Shown here: piece by piece, positions 1-5,683 of the stretch | Position numbering within the stretch: position 1 is the first letter of the stretch | Layout of the letters: each line of letters opens with the position of its first letter | DNA from: an uncultured Parasphingopyxis sp. | GTDB taxonomy: Bacteria > Pseudomonadota > Alphaproteobacteria > Sphingomonadales > Sphingomonadaceae | Direction: 5' to 3' | NCBI GenBank assembly: GCA_905479515.1 | Contig: CAJQMX010000281.1 | Coordinates: 1 to 5,683 of the forward strand | DNA length: 5,683 nucleotides | Translations under genes and position numbers: made by a program | Notes under the pieces: model-generated | Databases searched by the model: none | What the model saw: only the letters and a program-made list of their open reading frames with translations | What the model was told of the DNA's origin: nothing

Positions 1-998
1 GTGCTGGAGGAACAATTATCACGCGCGGATATGGTTTCGCCGATGTTGCGGCCCGGCGACCGGTGACGACCGACACGATGTTCCATGTCGCTTCACTCAC
101 TAAAACTGTGACAGCCGCCGCTGTCCTGCAGCTTGTAGGGCAGAGGCGCTTTGCTCTCGACGATGACATCACAGACCATGTTGACCTAGATGTTAAACAT
201 CCAGGCTATCCCGATGTCCCCGTCACCGTACGTCAGCTGTTAACGCACACATCCGGTATATCCGACGAAAAAGCCTATGAGATCGATTTTCGGGTAAGAG
301 GCCGCGATGCCGATCTGACACTGGGCGCGCTGTTGCGAGGCTATCTGTTGCCGGGCGGGCGCTATTATGAGCGTGACAAGGTCTTTCTCGATCAGATGCC
401 GGGTGCGGCGTGGAGTTATAGTAATATCGGATACAGCCTTCTTGGTCAGCTGGTTGAATGCGTAACGGGGCAGGATCTGCGCGCCTATAGCACTGCGCAT
501 CTGTTCGAACCGTTGGGCCTACGACATGTCAGTTGGACGATTGCGGGAACGCCGGAGAGCCTTTCGGCCATTCCTTATGACCGTGATGAAAACGGTTTAA
601 CCGCAGTGGAGCCGGTTGGTTTCCCCGATTGGCCAGCTGGGATGATGCGCGCGTCGATCAATGATTTCACGGCTTTTGCCGCCGCGATCGCAAATGGCGG
701 TACAGCGCGCAACACGCGCATCCTTGGTGCTGAAGACGTGGTTGAGATGCTTCGTGTAAACCATCCGCAAAGTTTGCCGGAATGGCTTACCGGTCAGGCG
801 CTAGGATGGATGGAATCGCCACTCGCTGGCGTACCAACCCTTAACCATTGGGGGGGCGATCCAGGTGTGTTCACAGCCTGTTATGTTCGGCCCCAGACCC
901 GATCGGCGGCGTGCATTTTTACCAACGCTTCTGCGACGACGACATCCCGGAATGCCATACGCGCTCTGGCAGATGCATTGCTTGAAGCAGCCGCTTGA
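1..998 (+). CDS. Serine hydrolase, beta-lactamase/S12 family (5' end missing)
   Basis: The C-terminal 331 residues of a beta-lactamase-fold serine hydrolase are visible, ending at TGA 996-998. The frame is open from base 3. The stretch before GTG 63 reads GYGFADVAARRPV, typical of the family just before the catalytic motif, so the gene begins upstream of the window and GTG 63 is not its start. Numbering from base 3, the nucleophile motif SLTK is at 31-34 (Ser31, Lys34), the conserved LLTHTSGI at about 79-86, the YSN (YxN) motif at 139-141 and the third motif HWGG (HxG type) at 282-285. All three catalytic boxes are intact. The missing N-terminus probably includes a signal peptide or lead-in of some tens of residues. 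Members of this family act as D-aminopeptidases, esterases or class C-like beta-lactamases, and the substrate cannot be told from these motifs. HWGG instead of KTG argues against a classical AmpC. The gene converges on rplA and is not part of that operon. Confidence 0.9.
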   Translation, partial: AGGTIITRGYGFADVAARRPVTTDTMFHVASLTKTVTAAAVLQLVGQRRFALDDDITDHVDLDVKHPGYPDVPVTVRQLLTHTSGISDEKAYEIDFRVRGRDADLTLGALLRGYLLPGGRYYERDKVFLDQMPGAAWSYSNIGYSLLGQLVECVTGQDLRAYSTAHLFEPLGLRHVSWTIAGTPESLSAIPYDRDENGLTAVEPVGFPDWPAGMMRASINDFTAFAAAIANGGTARNTRILGAEDVVEMLRVNHPQSLPEWLTGQALGWMESPLAGVPTLNHWGGDPGVFTACYVRPQTRSAACIFTNASATTTSRNAIRALADALLEAAA

Positions 999-1043
999 TG
1001 AATCACGATTGCGTGAGAGCGATTCACCGATCCGCAGATAGAT

Positions 1044-1077
1044 AAAAAAGGGAGGCCGAACCGATGTTCGACCTCCC
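1044..1077 (-). terminator. Intrinsic terminator after rplA
   Basis: Read on the minus strand, a 12-bp stem (1077-1066 with 1061-1050) closes a 4-base loop (1065-1062) and is followed at once by six T (1049-1044). The stem is gggaggtcgaac / gttcggcctccc, perfect apart from one pair (1071/1056). That pair is a G-U wobble in minus-strand RNA but a C-A mismatch in plus-strand RNA, and the U-run also exists only on the minus strand. Both points show it is built for transcription coming from rplA, whose stop codon lies 28 bases upstream of the stem. It may also hinder read-through from the convergent hydrolase gene, but only three T follow in that direction. Confidence 0.9.
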
Positions 1078-1105
1078 CGGATTTCACAATATACTTAAGA
1101 CAGGT

Positions 1106-1801
1106 TCAGGCTCCAACGTCTGTCGGATCAACCTTTACGCCGGCGCCCATGGTCGAGCTGACGGCGATCTTCGTGATGTATTTGCCTTTGGCACCGGAAG
1201 GACGCGCCTTCACGATGGCACCGACAAACGCGTCATAGTTCTTTTTAAGAGCCGCATCGGTGAAGCTCGCCTTGCCGATCGTCGAATGGACGATGCCGGC
1301 TTTTTCAGCGCGGAACTCAACTTGGCCGCCCTTGGCATCCTTGACCGCTTTCGCGACATCGGGGGTCACCGTGCCCAGTTTCGGGTTCGGCATCAGGCCC
1401 TTGGGACCAAGCACCTTACCGAGACGGCCAACAACGCCCATCATGTCCGGCGTCGCGATGACGCGGTCATAATTGAGATCGCCGCCCTGCATGGCTTCCA
1501 TCAGGTCTTCAGCGCCAACCACATCGGCACCGGCTTCCTTGGCTTCGTCTGCTTTCGCGTCCTTGGCGAACACGGCGACGCGAACGTCCTTGCCCGTGCC
1601 CGAGGGAAGCGAAACAACGCCGCGGACCATCTGGTCAGCATGGCGCGGATCGACGGCGAGGTTCATCGCAATTTCGATGGTCTCGTCGAATTTGGCGGTC
1701 GCATTGGATTTCACGATCTTCAACGCGTCACCAGATGAATGCAGTGCTTCGCGATCAATGGTGTCGAGAAGTGCTTTACGCTTTTTGCTCAGCTTGGTCA
1801 T
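1106..1801 (-). CDS. rplA: Large ribosomal subunit protein L1 (uL1)
   Basis: This encodes L1, the 23S rRNA-binding protein that forms the mobile L1 stalk and helps release deacylated tRNA from the E site. In E. coli it is also the translational repressor of the rplK-rplA mRNA. The protein is 231 residues, normal for bacterial L1 and full length. Recognisable parts are the basic N-terminus [11 protein letters not shown], the rRNA-binding stretch with DPRHADQ at about 51-57, and the L1 signature at about 116-144 containing [19 protein letters not shown] and PNPKLGT. The ATG at 1801-1799 is 3 bases after the rplK stop codon. A GGAGG (1814-1810) lies 8 bases before it, inside the last codons of rplK, so the two genes are probably translationally coupled. 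It is the last gene of its operon, followed by an intrinsic terminator. Long plus-strand frames across it are antisense shadows. Confidence 0.98.
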   Translation of the reverse strand: MTKLSKKRKALLDTIDREALHSSGDALKIVKSNATAKFDETIEIAMNLAVDPRHADQMVRGVVSLPSGTGKDVRVAVFAKDAKADEAKEAGADVVGAEDLMEAMQGGDLNYDRVIATPDMMGVVGRLGKVLGPKGLMPNPKLGTVTPDVAKAVKDAKGGQVEFRAEKAGIVHSTIGKASFTDAALKKNYDAFVGAIVKARPSGAKGKYITKIAVSSTMGAGVKVDPTDVGA

Positions 1802-1804
1802 GAT

Positions 1805-2236
1805 TTAGCCCTCCACCACTTCAATGCCCATCGACGTGGCAGAGCCTTCGATGATGCGGGTTGCGGCTTCGATATCGTTTGCGTTCAAATCGGCCATTTT
1901 CGTTTCGGCGATCTCGGCAAGCTGGGAGCGGGTGATCTTACCGACGATTTCGGTGCCGACCGTGCTCGCGCCTCTTTTGAGCTTGGCTGCTTTTTTCAGC
2001 AGATAGCTCGCCGGCGGCGTTTTCGTGATGAAGGTAAAGCTGCGATCAGCATAGACCGTAATCTTGGTCGGGATCGGAGCGCCTTTTTCCATTTCCTGCG
2101 TCTGCGCGTTGAACGCCTTGCAGAAATCCATGATGTTCACACCGCGCTGGCCCAATGCGGGCCCAAGCGGCGGGGAGGGGTTGGCTGTACCGGCAGGAAC
2201 CTGCAGGTTGATATAGCCGTCTATTTTCTTCGCCAT
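1805..2236 (-). CDS. rplK: Large ribosomal subunit protein L11 (uL11)
   Basis: This encodes L11, which binds the GTPase-associated region of 23S rRNA at the base of the L7/L12 stalk, takes part in factor-dependent GTP hydrolysis, and is needed for RelA activation in species that have RelA. The protein is 143 residues, full length. The N-terminal domain (about 1-70) carries the proline-rich [19 protein letters not shown] segment at 20-38, the region contacted by thiostrepton-type antibiotics. The rRNA-binding C-terminal domain (about 76-143) ends with the family signature [17 protein letters not shown] at 127-143. The start is ATG 2236-2234. The best Shine-Dalgarno match is AAGGTGA (2254-2248), 11 bases upstream, which is rather distant. 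A 96-base spacer separates it from nusG and contains two possible hairpins (see the separate entry). It is tightly coupled to rplA downstream. Confidence 0.98.
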   Translation of the reverse strand: MAKKIDGYINLQVPAGTANPSPPLGPALGQRGVNIMDFCKAFNAQTQEMEKGAPIPTKITVYADRSFTFITKTPPASYLLKKAAKLKRGASTVGTEIVGKITRSQLAEIAETKMADLNANDIEAATRIIEGSATSMGIEVVEG

Positions 2237-2267
2237 TGTCTTCTATCTCACCTTTTCTCTTGGCTTA

Positions 2268-2321
2268 GTGGTACAAGCGGCAGTGGCACTGCCTTCCACA
2301 TTTTCCGGATCATTCCGGAAA
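2268..2321 (-). promoter_or_regulatory. Structured nusG-rplK spacer; candidate L1-binding leader
   Basis: Two foldable elements occur in the minus-strand RNA between nusG and rplK. Nearest nusG, 2321-2302 forms a perfect 8-bp stem (tttccgga / tccggaaa) with loop ATGA. Next, 2299-2268 folds as an outer GTGG/CCAC helix (2299-2296 with 2271-2268), an asymmetric internal loop (2 bases on one side, 7 on the other), and an inner 6-bp helix ggcagt/actgcc (2293-2288 with 2284-2279) with a 3-base loop. Neither is followed by a U-run, so they do not look like terminators. In E. coli, L1 represses its operon by binding the rplK leader at a structure that mimics its 23S site, two helices joined by an asymmetric loop. 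The shape and place fit, but I did not match conserved L1-site bases. It could equally be an RNase processing site. Confidence 0.35.
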
Positions 2322-2332
2322 TTCGTAAATTC

Positions 2333-2869
2333 CTATTTGACCAGTTCGACCTGCTCGAATTCCAGTTCGACCGGCGTTGCGCGGCCAAAGATCGAGACGG
2401 ATACCTTGACCCGGGCCCGATCGAAATCGAGCTCTTCGACCACGCCGTTGAAGCTGGCGAACGGTCCGTCGAGCACTTTGATCTGATCGCCGATTTCGTA
2501 ATCGACATTGATTTTCTGCTTCGGCGCTGCGGCAGCTTCCTCTTTGGTGTTGAGGATGCGCGCGGCTTCGGCTTCGCTGATCGGCTGCGGCTTGCCGTTG
2601 GAACCGAGAAAGCCGGTTACCTTTGGCGTGTTTTTCACAAGGTGATAAACATCGTCGGTCATCGTCAGCTTGGCGAGCACATAGCCGGGGAAGAATTTCC
2701 GCTCGGTTTGCACCTTCTTGCCGCGCTTGACCTCGGTCACTTCCTCGGTCGGCACTTCGACTTCCTCGACGAGCGGCTCAAGACTCATGCGCGTGGCTTC
2801 CGCCAGAATGGCGTCCCGCACTTTGTTCTCGAAGCCCGAATAGGCGTGAATGATGTACCAGCGTGACAT
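2333..2869 (-). CDS. nusG: Transcription termination/antitermination factor NusG
   Basis: NusG binds the clamp of RNA polymerase across the DNA channel, aids processivity, and through its KOW domain contacts Rho or ribosomal protein S10, joining transcription to termination or translation. The protein is 178 residues, full length. The NGN domain (about 1-110) opens with WYIIHAYSGFENKV and includes KFFPGYVLAKL at 58-68 and VTGFLG at 84-89. A charged and alanine-rich linker (about 108-122) leads to the KOW domain (about 123-178) with GDQIKVLDGPFASFNGVVEE at 127-146 and the closing VSIFGRATPVELEFEQVE. The start is ATG 2869-2867 with AAGGG (2880-2876) 6 bases upstream. It follows secE by 23 bases, the usual secE-nusG pairing. 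Confidence 0.98.
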   Translation of the reverse strand: MSRWYIIHAYSGFENKVRDAILAEATRMSLEPLVEEVEVPTEEVTEVKRGKKVQTERKFFPGYVLAKLTMTDDVYHLVKNTPKVTGFLGSNGKPQPISEAEAARILNTKEEAAAAPKQKINVDYEIGDQIKVLDGPFASFNGVVEELDFDRARVKVSVSIFGRATPVELEFEQVELVK

Positions 2870-2892
2870 TGAATACCCTTAGCTGAAAGCTT

Positions 2893-3099
2893 CTAACTCA
2901 CCAGCCCGATCAGGAACCGGACAATCATGTTGAAGAAGGAATCGACGCCGAGGAAAAATATGGCGAGCACGGCGGTCATGATCATTACCATGATACCGGT
3001 CTGAATTGTTTCCTGACGGGTCGGCCAGACGACTTTCGACGTCTCTGCGCGGACCTGCCGGATGAACTCGCCTGGATTGACCTTTGCCACGGTTTCCAT
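2893..3099 (-). CDS. secE: Preprotein translocase subunit SecE
   Basis: SecE is the essential inner-membrane subunit that clamps SecY in the SecYEG protein-conducting channel. The longest reading is 68 residues, the short single-span form usual outside enterobacteria, which have a three-span SecE. An amphipathic cytoplasmic segment with FIRQVRAETSKVVWPTRQET at about 12-31 holds the conserved KVxWPTRxE core. One clear transmembrane helix follows (about 35-52), then a hydrophobic tail to about 66. The start is uncertain. ATG 3099-3097 is directly abutted by the Shine-Dalgarno-like AAGGTGA, which is too close. GTG 3090-3088, codon 4, would give MAKVNPGEF, which resembles usual alphaproteobacterial SecE N-termini, with the motif 9 bases upstream. 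I give the longer limit but think GTG 3090 at least as likely (65 residues). It lies 23 bases before nusG and downstream of tRNA-Trp. Confidence 0.95.
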   Translation of the reverse strand: METVAKVNPGEFIRQVRAETSKVVWPTRQETIQTGIMVMIMTAVLAIFFLGVDSFFNMIVRFLIGLVS

Positions 3100-3106
3100 T
3101 CACCTT
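3100..3106 (-). promoter_or_regulatory. secE ribosome-binding site that bears on the start codon
   Basis: On the minus strand the heptamer AAGGTGA directly abuts ATG 3099 and lies 9 bases before GTG 3090. The identical heptamer stands 11 bases before the rplK ATG. That comparison favours GTG 3090 as the secE initiator, though it does not exclude ATG 3099. The in-frame codon before ATG 3099 is TGA, so no longer start exists. Confidence 0.55.
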
Positions 3107-3236
3107 ATTCAAAACCAAAAACACACACACGCCGCCATCGGCCTTGTCGGCCGACATTGGCATGAGTGTTAAACTCTATCTCGGACCCGCAAGCTGCCAT
3201 TACAAGGCATGCCTGCCGGACCAATTGAAGACCGGA
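3107..3236 (-). other. tRNA-Trp to secE spacer with a hairpin and U/GU-rich leader
   Basis: This is the leader between the tRNA-Trp 3' end and the secE ribosome-binding site, and no gene is seen in it. In the minus-strand RNA a 6-bp stem tcggcc/ggccga (3154-3149 with 3143-3138) closes a 5-base loop. It is followed by a (GT)5 run (3130-3121) and a T-rich run up to about 3107. The T-rich part starts some 15 bases after the stem, too far for a standard intrinsic terminator. It might be a weak attenuator, an RNase processing zone freeing the tRNA, or an unstructured ribosome landing region. A 10-bp palindrome aggcatgcct lies at 3205-3214. I found no convincing -35/-10 pair, so secE is most simply transcribed from upstream of the tRNA. 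Confidence 0.4.
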
Positions 3237-3312
3237 TGGCAGGAGCGGAGGGGCTCGAACCCACGACCCTCGGTTTTGGAGACCGATGCTCTACCAACTG
3301 AGCTACACTCCT
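3237..3312 (-). tRNA. trnW: tRNA-Trp (anticodon CCA)
   Basis: A complete 76-base cloverleaf includes an encoded 3' CCA. The acceptor stem is AGGAGTG with CGCTCCT (one T-G wobble), followed by discriminator G and CCA at 3239-3237. The D-arm is GCTC-AGTTGGTA-GAGC. The anticodon stem TCGGT/ACCGA encloses loop CTCCAAA (3281-3275) with anticodon CCA at 3279-3277, which reads UGG. The T-arm has loop TTCGAGC with stem GTGGG/CCCTC, leaving a U-U mismatch at pair 50-64. CCA anticodon plus G73 and A1 fit bacterial tRNA-Trp. It lies upstream of secE on the same strand, an arrangement known in alphaproteobacteria and probably giving one primary transcript that is processed. Confidence 0.98.
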
Positions 3313-3363
3313 CCGAGTCCGAGATGGGCGCGTTTAACGGTGCGGGAAGGGCGATGCAAGGAT

Positions 3364-3392
3364 ATTGTCGCAAGCGTGTAGCTTCGTCCCAA
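3364..3392 (-). promoter_or_regulatory. Candidate sigma-70-type promoter for tRNA-Trp-secE-nusG-rplKA
   Basis: On the minus strand TTGGGA (3392-3387) and GACAAT (3369-3364) are separated by exactly 17 bases, each matching 4 of 6 bases of the TTGACA/TATAAT consensus. The -35 box begins 4 bases after the stop of the upstream gene, and the -10 box is about 50 bases before the tRNA 5' end. Position and spacing are good and the match is moderate. It could be chance. Confidence 0.35.
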
Positions 3393-3395
3393 GGT

Positions 3396-5683
3396 TCAGG
3401 CGACGGCCTGTCCTGCCGCTTTGCCAATCCGGGTTTGCACGGTATCGGCATTCATCGGCCGATCAAGGAAATAGCCTTGCACCTGTGAACAGCCCAATCG
3501 TTCGGCAATCGCATATTGTTCAGTATTCTCGATTCCCTCTGCGATCGTGGCAACCCCCAGGCTGTCGGCCATGGCGATCACGGCCCGAATGATCGCGATG
3601 CTCGATTTGGAACCGGACTGGGCGTCACGGATGAAGCGCTTGTCGATCTTGATCGAGTTGAAATTCATGCGTCCAATAAAGCCGAGCGTCGAATAACCCG
3701 TACCGAAATCGTCGAGCGCCATCGTCACACCGATGCTGCGCAGCTGTTCGAAGGTCTTGACCGCCTGTTCGCTGTCATTGTTCAAGATGGCTTCGGTCGT
3801 TTCCAGCTCAAGGCGGTTCGGCGTAATGCCGGATCGCGAAAGCGCAGAGATAACAGCTGTACTCAATCGCGGGTTGCGCAGCTGCCCGGAGGACAGATTG
3901 ATCGCCAAACGATATTGTTCGGGCCAGGTAGCGGCCTCATTGCACGCTTCACGGAACACCCATTCGCCTATCGGGTCAATGAGACGGGTTTCTTCGGCAA
4001 TCGGGATGAATTTATCGGGTGGCACACTGCCGAGCTCCGGGTGCGTCCAGCGCAACAACGCCTCAAATCCGGCGGTCTCGCCGGTCGCCAGTGTGATGAC
4101 CGGCTGATAAACAAGATGCAGCTCACCCTTTTCGAGTGCTTCGCGCAATGCGCTTTCGATTGCCCTGCGTTCTTCGGCTTTTTGAAGCAGTACCGGTTCA
4201 TATGGTGAATGCGTGCCCCGGCCGCTGCCCTTGGCACGGTAGAGCGCCAGATCGGCTTTGCGCAGCAAGGATGAGGCAGAGCCCCCGTCCTTTGGATAGA
4301 TGGCCGATCCGATGCTTGCGCCGATATGCAGTGTCTGGCCATCAACGGTATAGGGAGCTGAAAGACTGGTGATGATTTCACGGGCGCGCAGATCAAGACC
4401 ATCCGAGGATTGACTGTCCGCAATAATCACCCCGAACTCGTCACCGCCCAGCCTGCCGCATTTGTCGTCACCCCTGCACAGCGCGTACAAACGCTCAGCG
4501 ACCTGTGTGAGCAATTTGTCCCCGACGGGATGGCCCGACGTATCATTGACAGCCTTGAACCGATCGAGATCAAGCATGAGGAAGGCGCAATACCGGCCGT
4601 CTGTCGAGGCATTGGTGATGCGGTCTCGCAGCAGCTCATTCGTATAGGCGCGGTTGGGCAGGCCAGTCAGCGTGTCGAAATGCGCCATGTGATGGATGCG
4701 GCGCTCAATGGCTTCCCGGTCAGTGACATCCGCCATGACACCGCGATATCCGACAATGTGCCGGTTCGCGCTCAGCTTCGGGGCGCCGGATATTTTCCAC
4801 CATCGCTCTTCATCATCCACAGTGACGGGCACGAGGAAGTCGCTGAAAGTCCGGCCGGCCTGCATTTTTTTCAGTAGCTCAGCGACTTCTTCACCGAGCT
4901 TCTCTTCACGCCAATTTGGGCCGGCCAATATATTCAGCAGCGGCATCCCATTCAGGCGCGAAGCCTCCATCCTCGTAGCGGCGGCAAAACGAAGCGAAGG
5001 TTCTACGATGAATTTGCGCGCATCGATTTGCCAAAGCCAATCGCTATCGCTTGTATCTTCTTGGCGCAGCATCAGGTTCACAACCTCGCGCTGTTCGTCG
5101 AGGGCGAAATTGTTGTGCAGCCGCGTGATGGCAGCGCGTCCGTTAATCAGCATCGTGAACGTGAGGCAGATGGCGTATGAAAGGGTCAATCCAGCCAGCA
5201 ATGTCAGCCCGAACCGGTAAAGCATCACGCTAAGGCTGATACCGATCAGTCCATTGAGCATGATGCCGGCCATTGGAACGACATTGAGCATCAACGCACT
5301 CGCACCCATCAATGCAAGACTTAACGCGGCAATCGTGATCGCCAGTTCCAGATTGCCATATTGCGCAAAAAAGAGCGGCGGAATTGCCCAGAACAAGCCA
5401 ATTATCGTGCAGTTGGTAACGGCGCGCATGACATCGCGCCGTCGAGCGCCGCCAACTCTGACTAAGTTGGCCCGCCGTGCGAAGAATATCGAAATCAGGC
5501 CGATGAACAGGGTGGCCAGCCATACCACCATCATTTCGATGGGCACTTCGCCCCAGAATATCGATATGGACGACACTGTCGCCAGGATGACAGCGATGAC
5601 TGGGAGCAGGGAGTTTTTGCTGAGCTCATTGAGTTGTGCCGCGCGCACATGCTTCCACTCACCACCCTGCGGTTCGCGAAATC
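3396..5683 (-). CDS. Membrane PAS-GGDEF-EAL c-di-GMP synthase/phosphodiesterase (5' end possibly beyond window)
   Basis: This is a dual-domain enzyme of cyclic di-GMP turnover. GGDEF domains make c-di-GMP from two GTP, and EAL domains cut it to pGpG. Counting from GTG 5648 (750 residues): about six transmembrane helices lie between 12 and 168, a PAS-like sensor domain at about 200-312, GGDEF at about 320-480 and EAL at about 495-740. The cyclase motif GGDEF (401-405) is intact, and an RxxD inhibitory site (RGDD, 392-395) sits five residues before it. EAL motifs are also intact: EALLRW (529-534), Asn584, ETTE (616-619), DDFGTG (646-651), Lys667, Glu704 and QGY (724-726). Both activities are therefore possible, and the net direction cannot be read from sequence. 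The frame stays open from GTG 5648 to the right edge, reading FREPQGGEWKHV before RAAQL with no other start codon and no strong ribosome-binding site at GTG 5648. I therefore treat the 5' end as possibly outside; 3396-5648 is the minimum. It ends 83 bases before tRNA-Trp on the same strand, with no obvious terminator. Confidence 0.93.
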   Translation of the reverse strand, partial: FREPQGGEWKHVRAAQLNELSKNSLLPVIAVILATVSSISIFWGEVPIEMMVVWLATLFIGLISIFFARRANLVRVGGARRRDVMRAVTNCTIIGLFWAIPPLFFAQYGNLELAITIAALSLALMGASALMLNVVPMAGIMLNGLIGISLSVMLYRFGLTLLAGLTLSYAICLTFTMLINGRAAITRLHNNFALDEQREVVNLMLRQEDTSDSDWLWQIDARKFIVEPSLRFAAATRMEASRLNGMPLLNILAGPNWREEKLGEEVAELLKKMQAGRTFSDFLVPVTVDDEERWWKISGAPKLSANRHIVGYRGVMADVTDREAIERRIHHMAHFDTLTGLPNRAYTNELLRDRITNASTDGRYCAFLMLDLDRFKAVNDTSGHPVGDKLLTQVAERLYALCRGDDKCGRLGGDEFGVIIADSQSSDGLDLRAREIITSLSAPYTVDGQTLHIGASIGSAIYPKDGGSASSLLRKADLALYRAKGSGRGTHSPYEPVLLQKAEERRAIESALREALEKGELHLVYQPVITLATGETAGFEALLRWTHPELGSVPPDKFIPIAEETRLIDPIGEWVFREACNEAATWPEQYRLAINLSSGQLRNPRLSTAVISALSRSGITPNRLELETTEAILNNDSEQAVKTFEQLRSIGVTMALDDFGTGYSTLGFIGRMNFNSIKIDKRFIRDAQSGSKSSIAIIRAVIAMADSLGVATIAEGIENTEQYAIAERLGCSQVQGYFLDRPMNADTVQTRIGKAAGQAVA

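Noticed and set aside
63..65. GTG 63 as the start of the serine hydrolase
   Set aside because: It lies only about ten residues before the catalytic SxxK motif, and the frame upstream encodes recognisable family sequence up to the window edge.
999..1026. Nested inverted repeats after the hydrolase gene (TGAATC/GATTCA outer, TCACG/CGTGA inner at 1003-1016)
   Set aside because: The two stems compete, are short, and no T-run follows on the plus strand, so I do not call a terminator. It may be chance.
1064..1738. A 224-codon plus-strand open frame opposite rplA
   Set aside because: It starts inside the rplA terminator hairpin and is antisense to L1, with shadow-like composition.
1739..2866. A 375-codon plus-strand open frame across rplK and nusG
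   Set aside because: It lies wholly antisense to unmistakable rplK and nusG and has low-complexity, His/Arg/Phe/Asp-rich composition typical of a reverse-complement shadow. No family is recognisable.
3121..3130. (AC)5 run as a phase-variable repeat
   Set aside because: Only five units, outside coding sequence and between tRNA and ribosome-binding site. Too short to suggest slippage control.
3164..3236. A separate promoter for secE in the tRNA-secE spacer
   Set aside because: TTG-containing hexamers occur, but none has a reasonable -10 box at 16-18 bases.
3237..3312. tRNA-Trp as an integration (att) site for a mobile element
   Set aside because: No integrase, no second copy of the tRNA 3' end and no composition break is seen on either side.
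3516..4208. A 230-codon plus-strand open frame opposite the EAL domain
   Set aside because: It is antisense to a domain with all conserved motifs, and no family is recognisable in it.

Overview
The window looks like chromosomal DNA of an alphaproteobacterium, probably Sphingomonadales. This is inferred from three things: tRNA-Trp lying directly upstream of secE-nusG, a short single-span SecE, and a six-helix membrane PAS-GGDEF-EAL protein of a type common in that order. No sequence search was possible, so the taxon is a judgement. Base composition is moderately GC-rich throughout, and I see no sign of a mobile element, CRISPR array or prophage.

Layout: (1) 1-998, plus strand, is the 3' part of a serine hydrolase gene of the beta-lactamase/S12 family, cut by the left edge. 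(2) 999-1105 is an intergenic gap holding a strong intrinsic terminator that faces the minus strand. (3) 1106-3312, all minus strand, is a compact information-processing unit read right to left: tRNA-Trp(CCA), secE, nusG, rplK (L11), rplA (L1). (4) 3313-3395 is a short gap with a candidate promoter for the tRNA-secE unit. (5) 3396 to the right edge, minus strand, is a large membrane-bound c-di-GMP enzyme with intact diguanylate cyclase (GGDEF) and phosphodiesterase (EAL) motifs. Its reading frame stays open to the window edge, so its 5' end may lie outside. No gap between genes exceeds 300 bases.

The central genes work together in expression and export. tRNA-Trp and L1/L11 serve translation, NusG links RNA polymerase to termination factor Rho and the ribosome, and SecE is the essential clamp of the SecYEG translocon. 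The cluster is conventional, but here it stops after rplA at a clear terminator facing a convergent hydrolase gene, rather than running on into rplJ-rplL-rpoB-rpoC as in many bacteria. The nusG-rplK spacer can fold into a helix / asymmetric loop / helix structure, a candidate site for L1 feedback control.

I do not see a previously undescribed system. The points worth a second look are modest: the possible L1 leader, the ending of the operon at rplA, the secE start codon, the open 5' end of the c-di-GMP gene and the lack of a visible terminator between it and tRNA-Trp, and a U-U mismatch in the tRNA T-stem.
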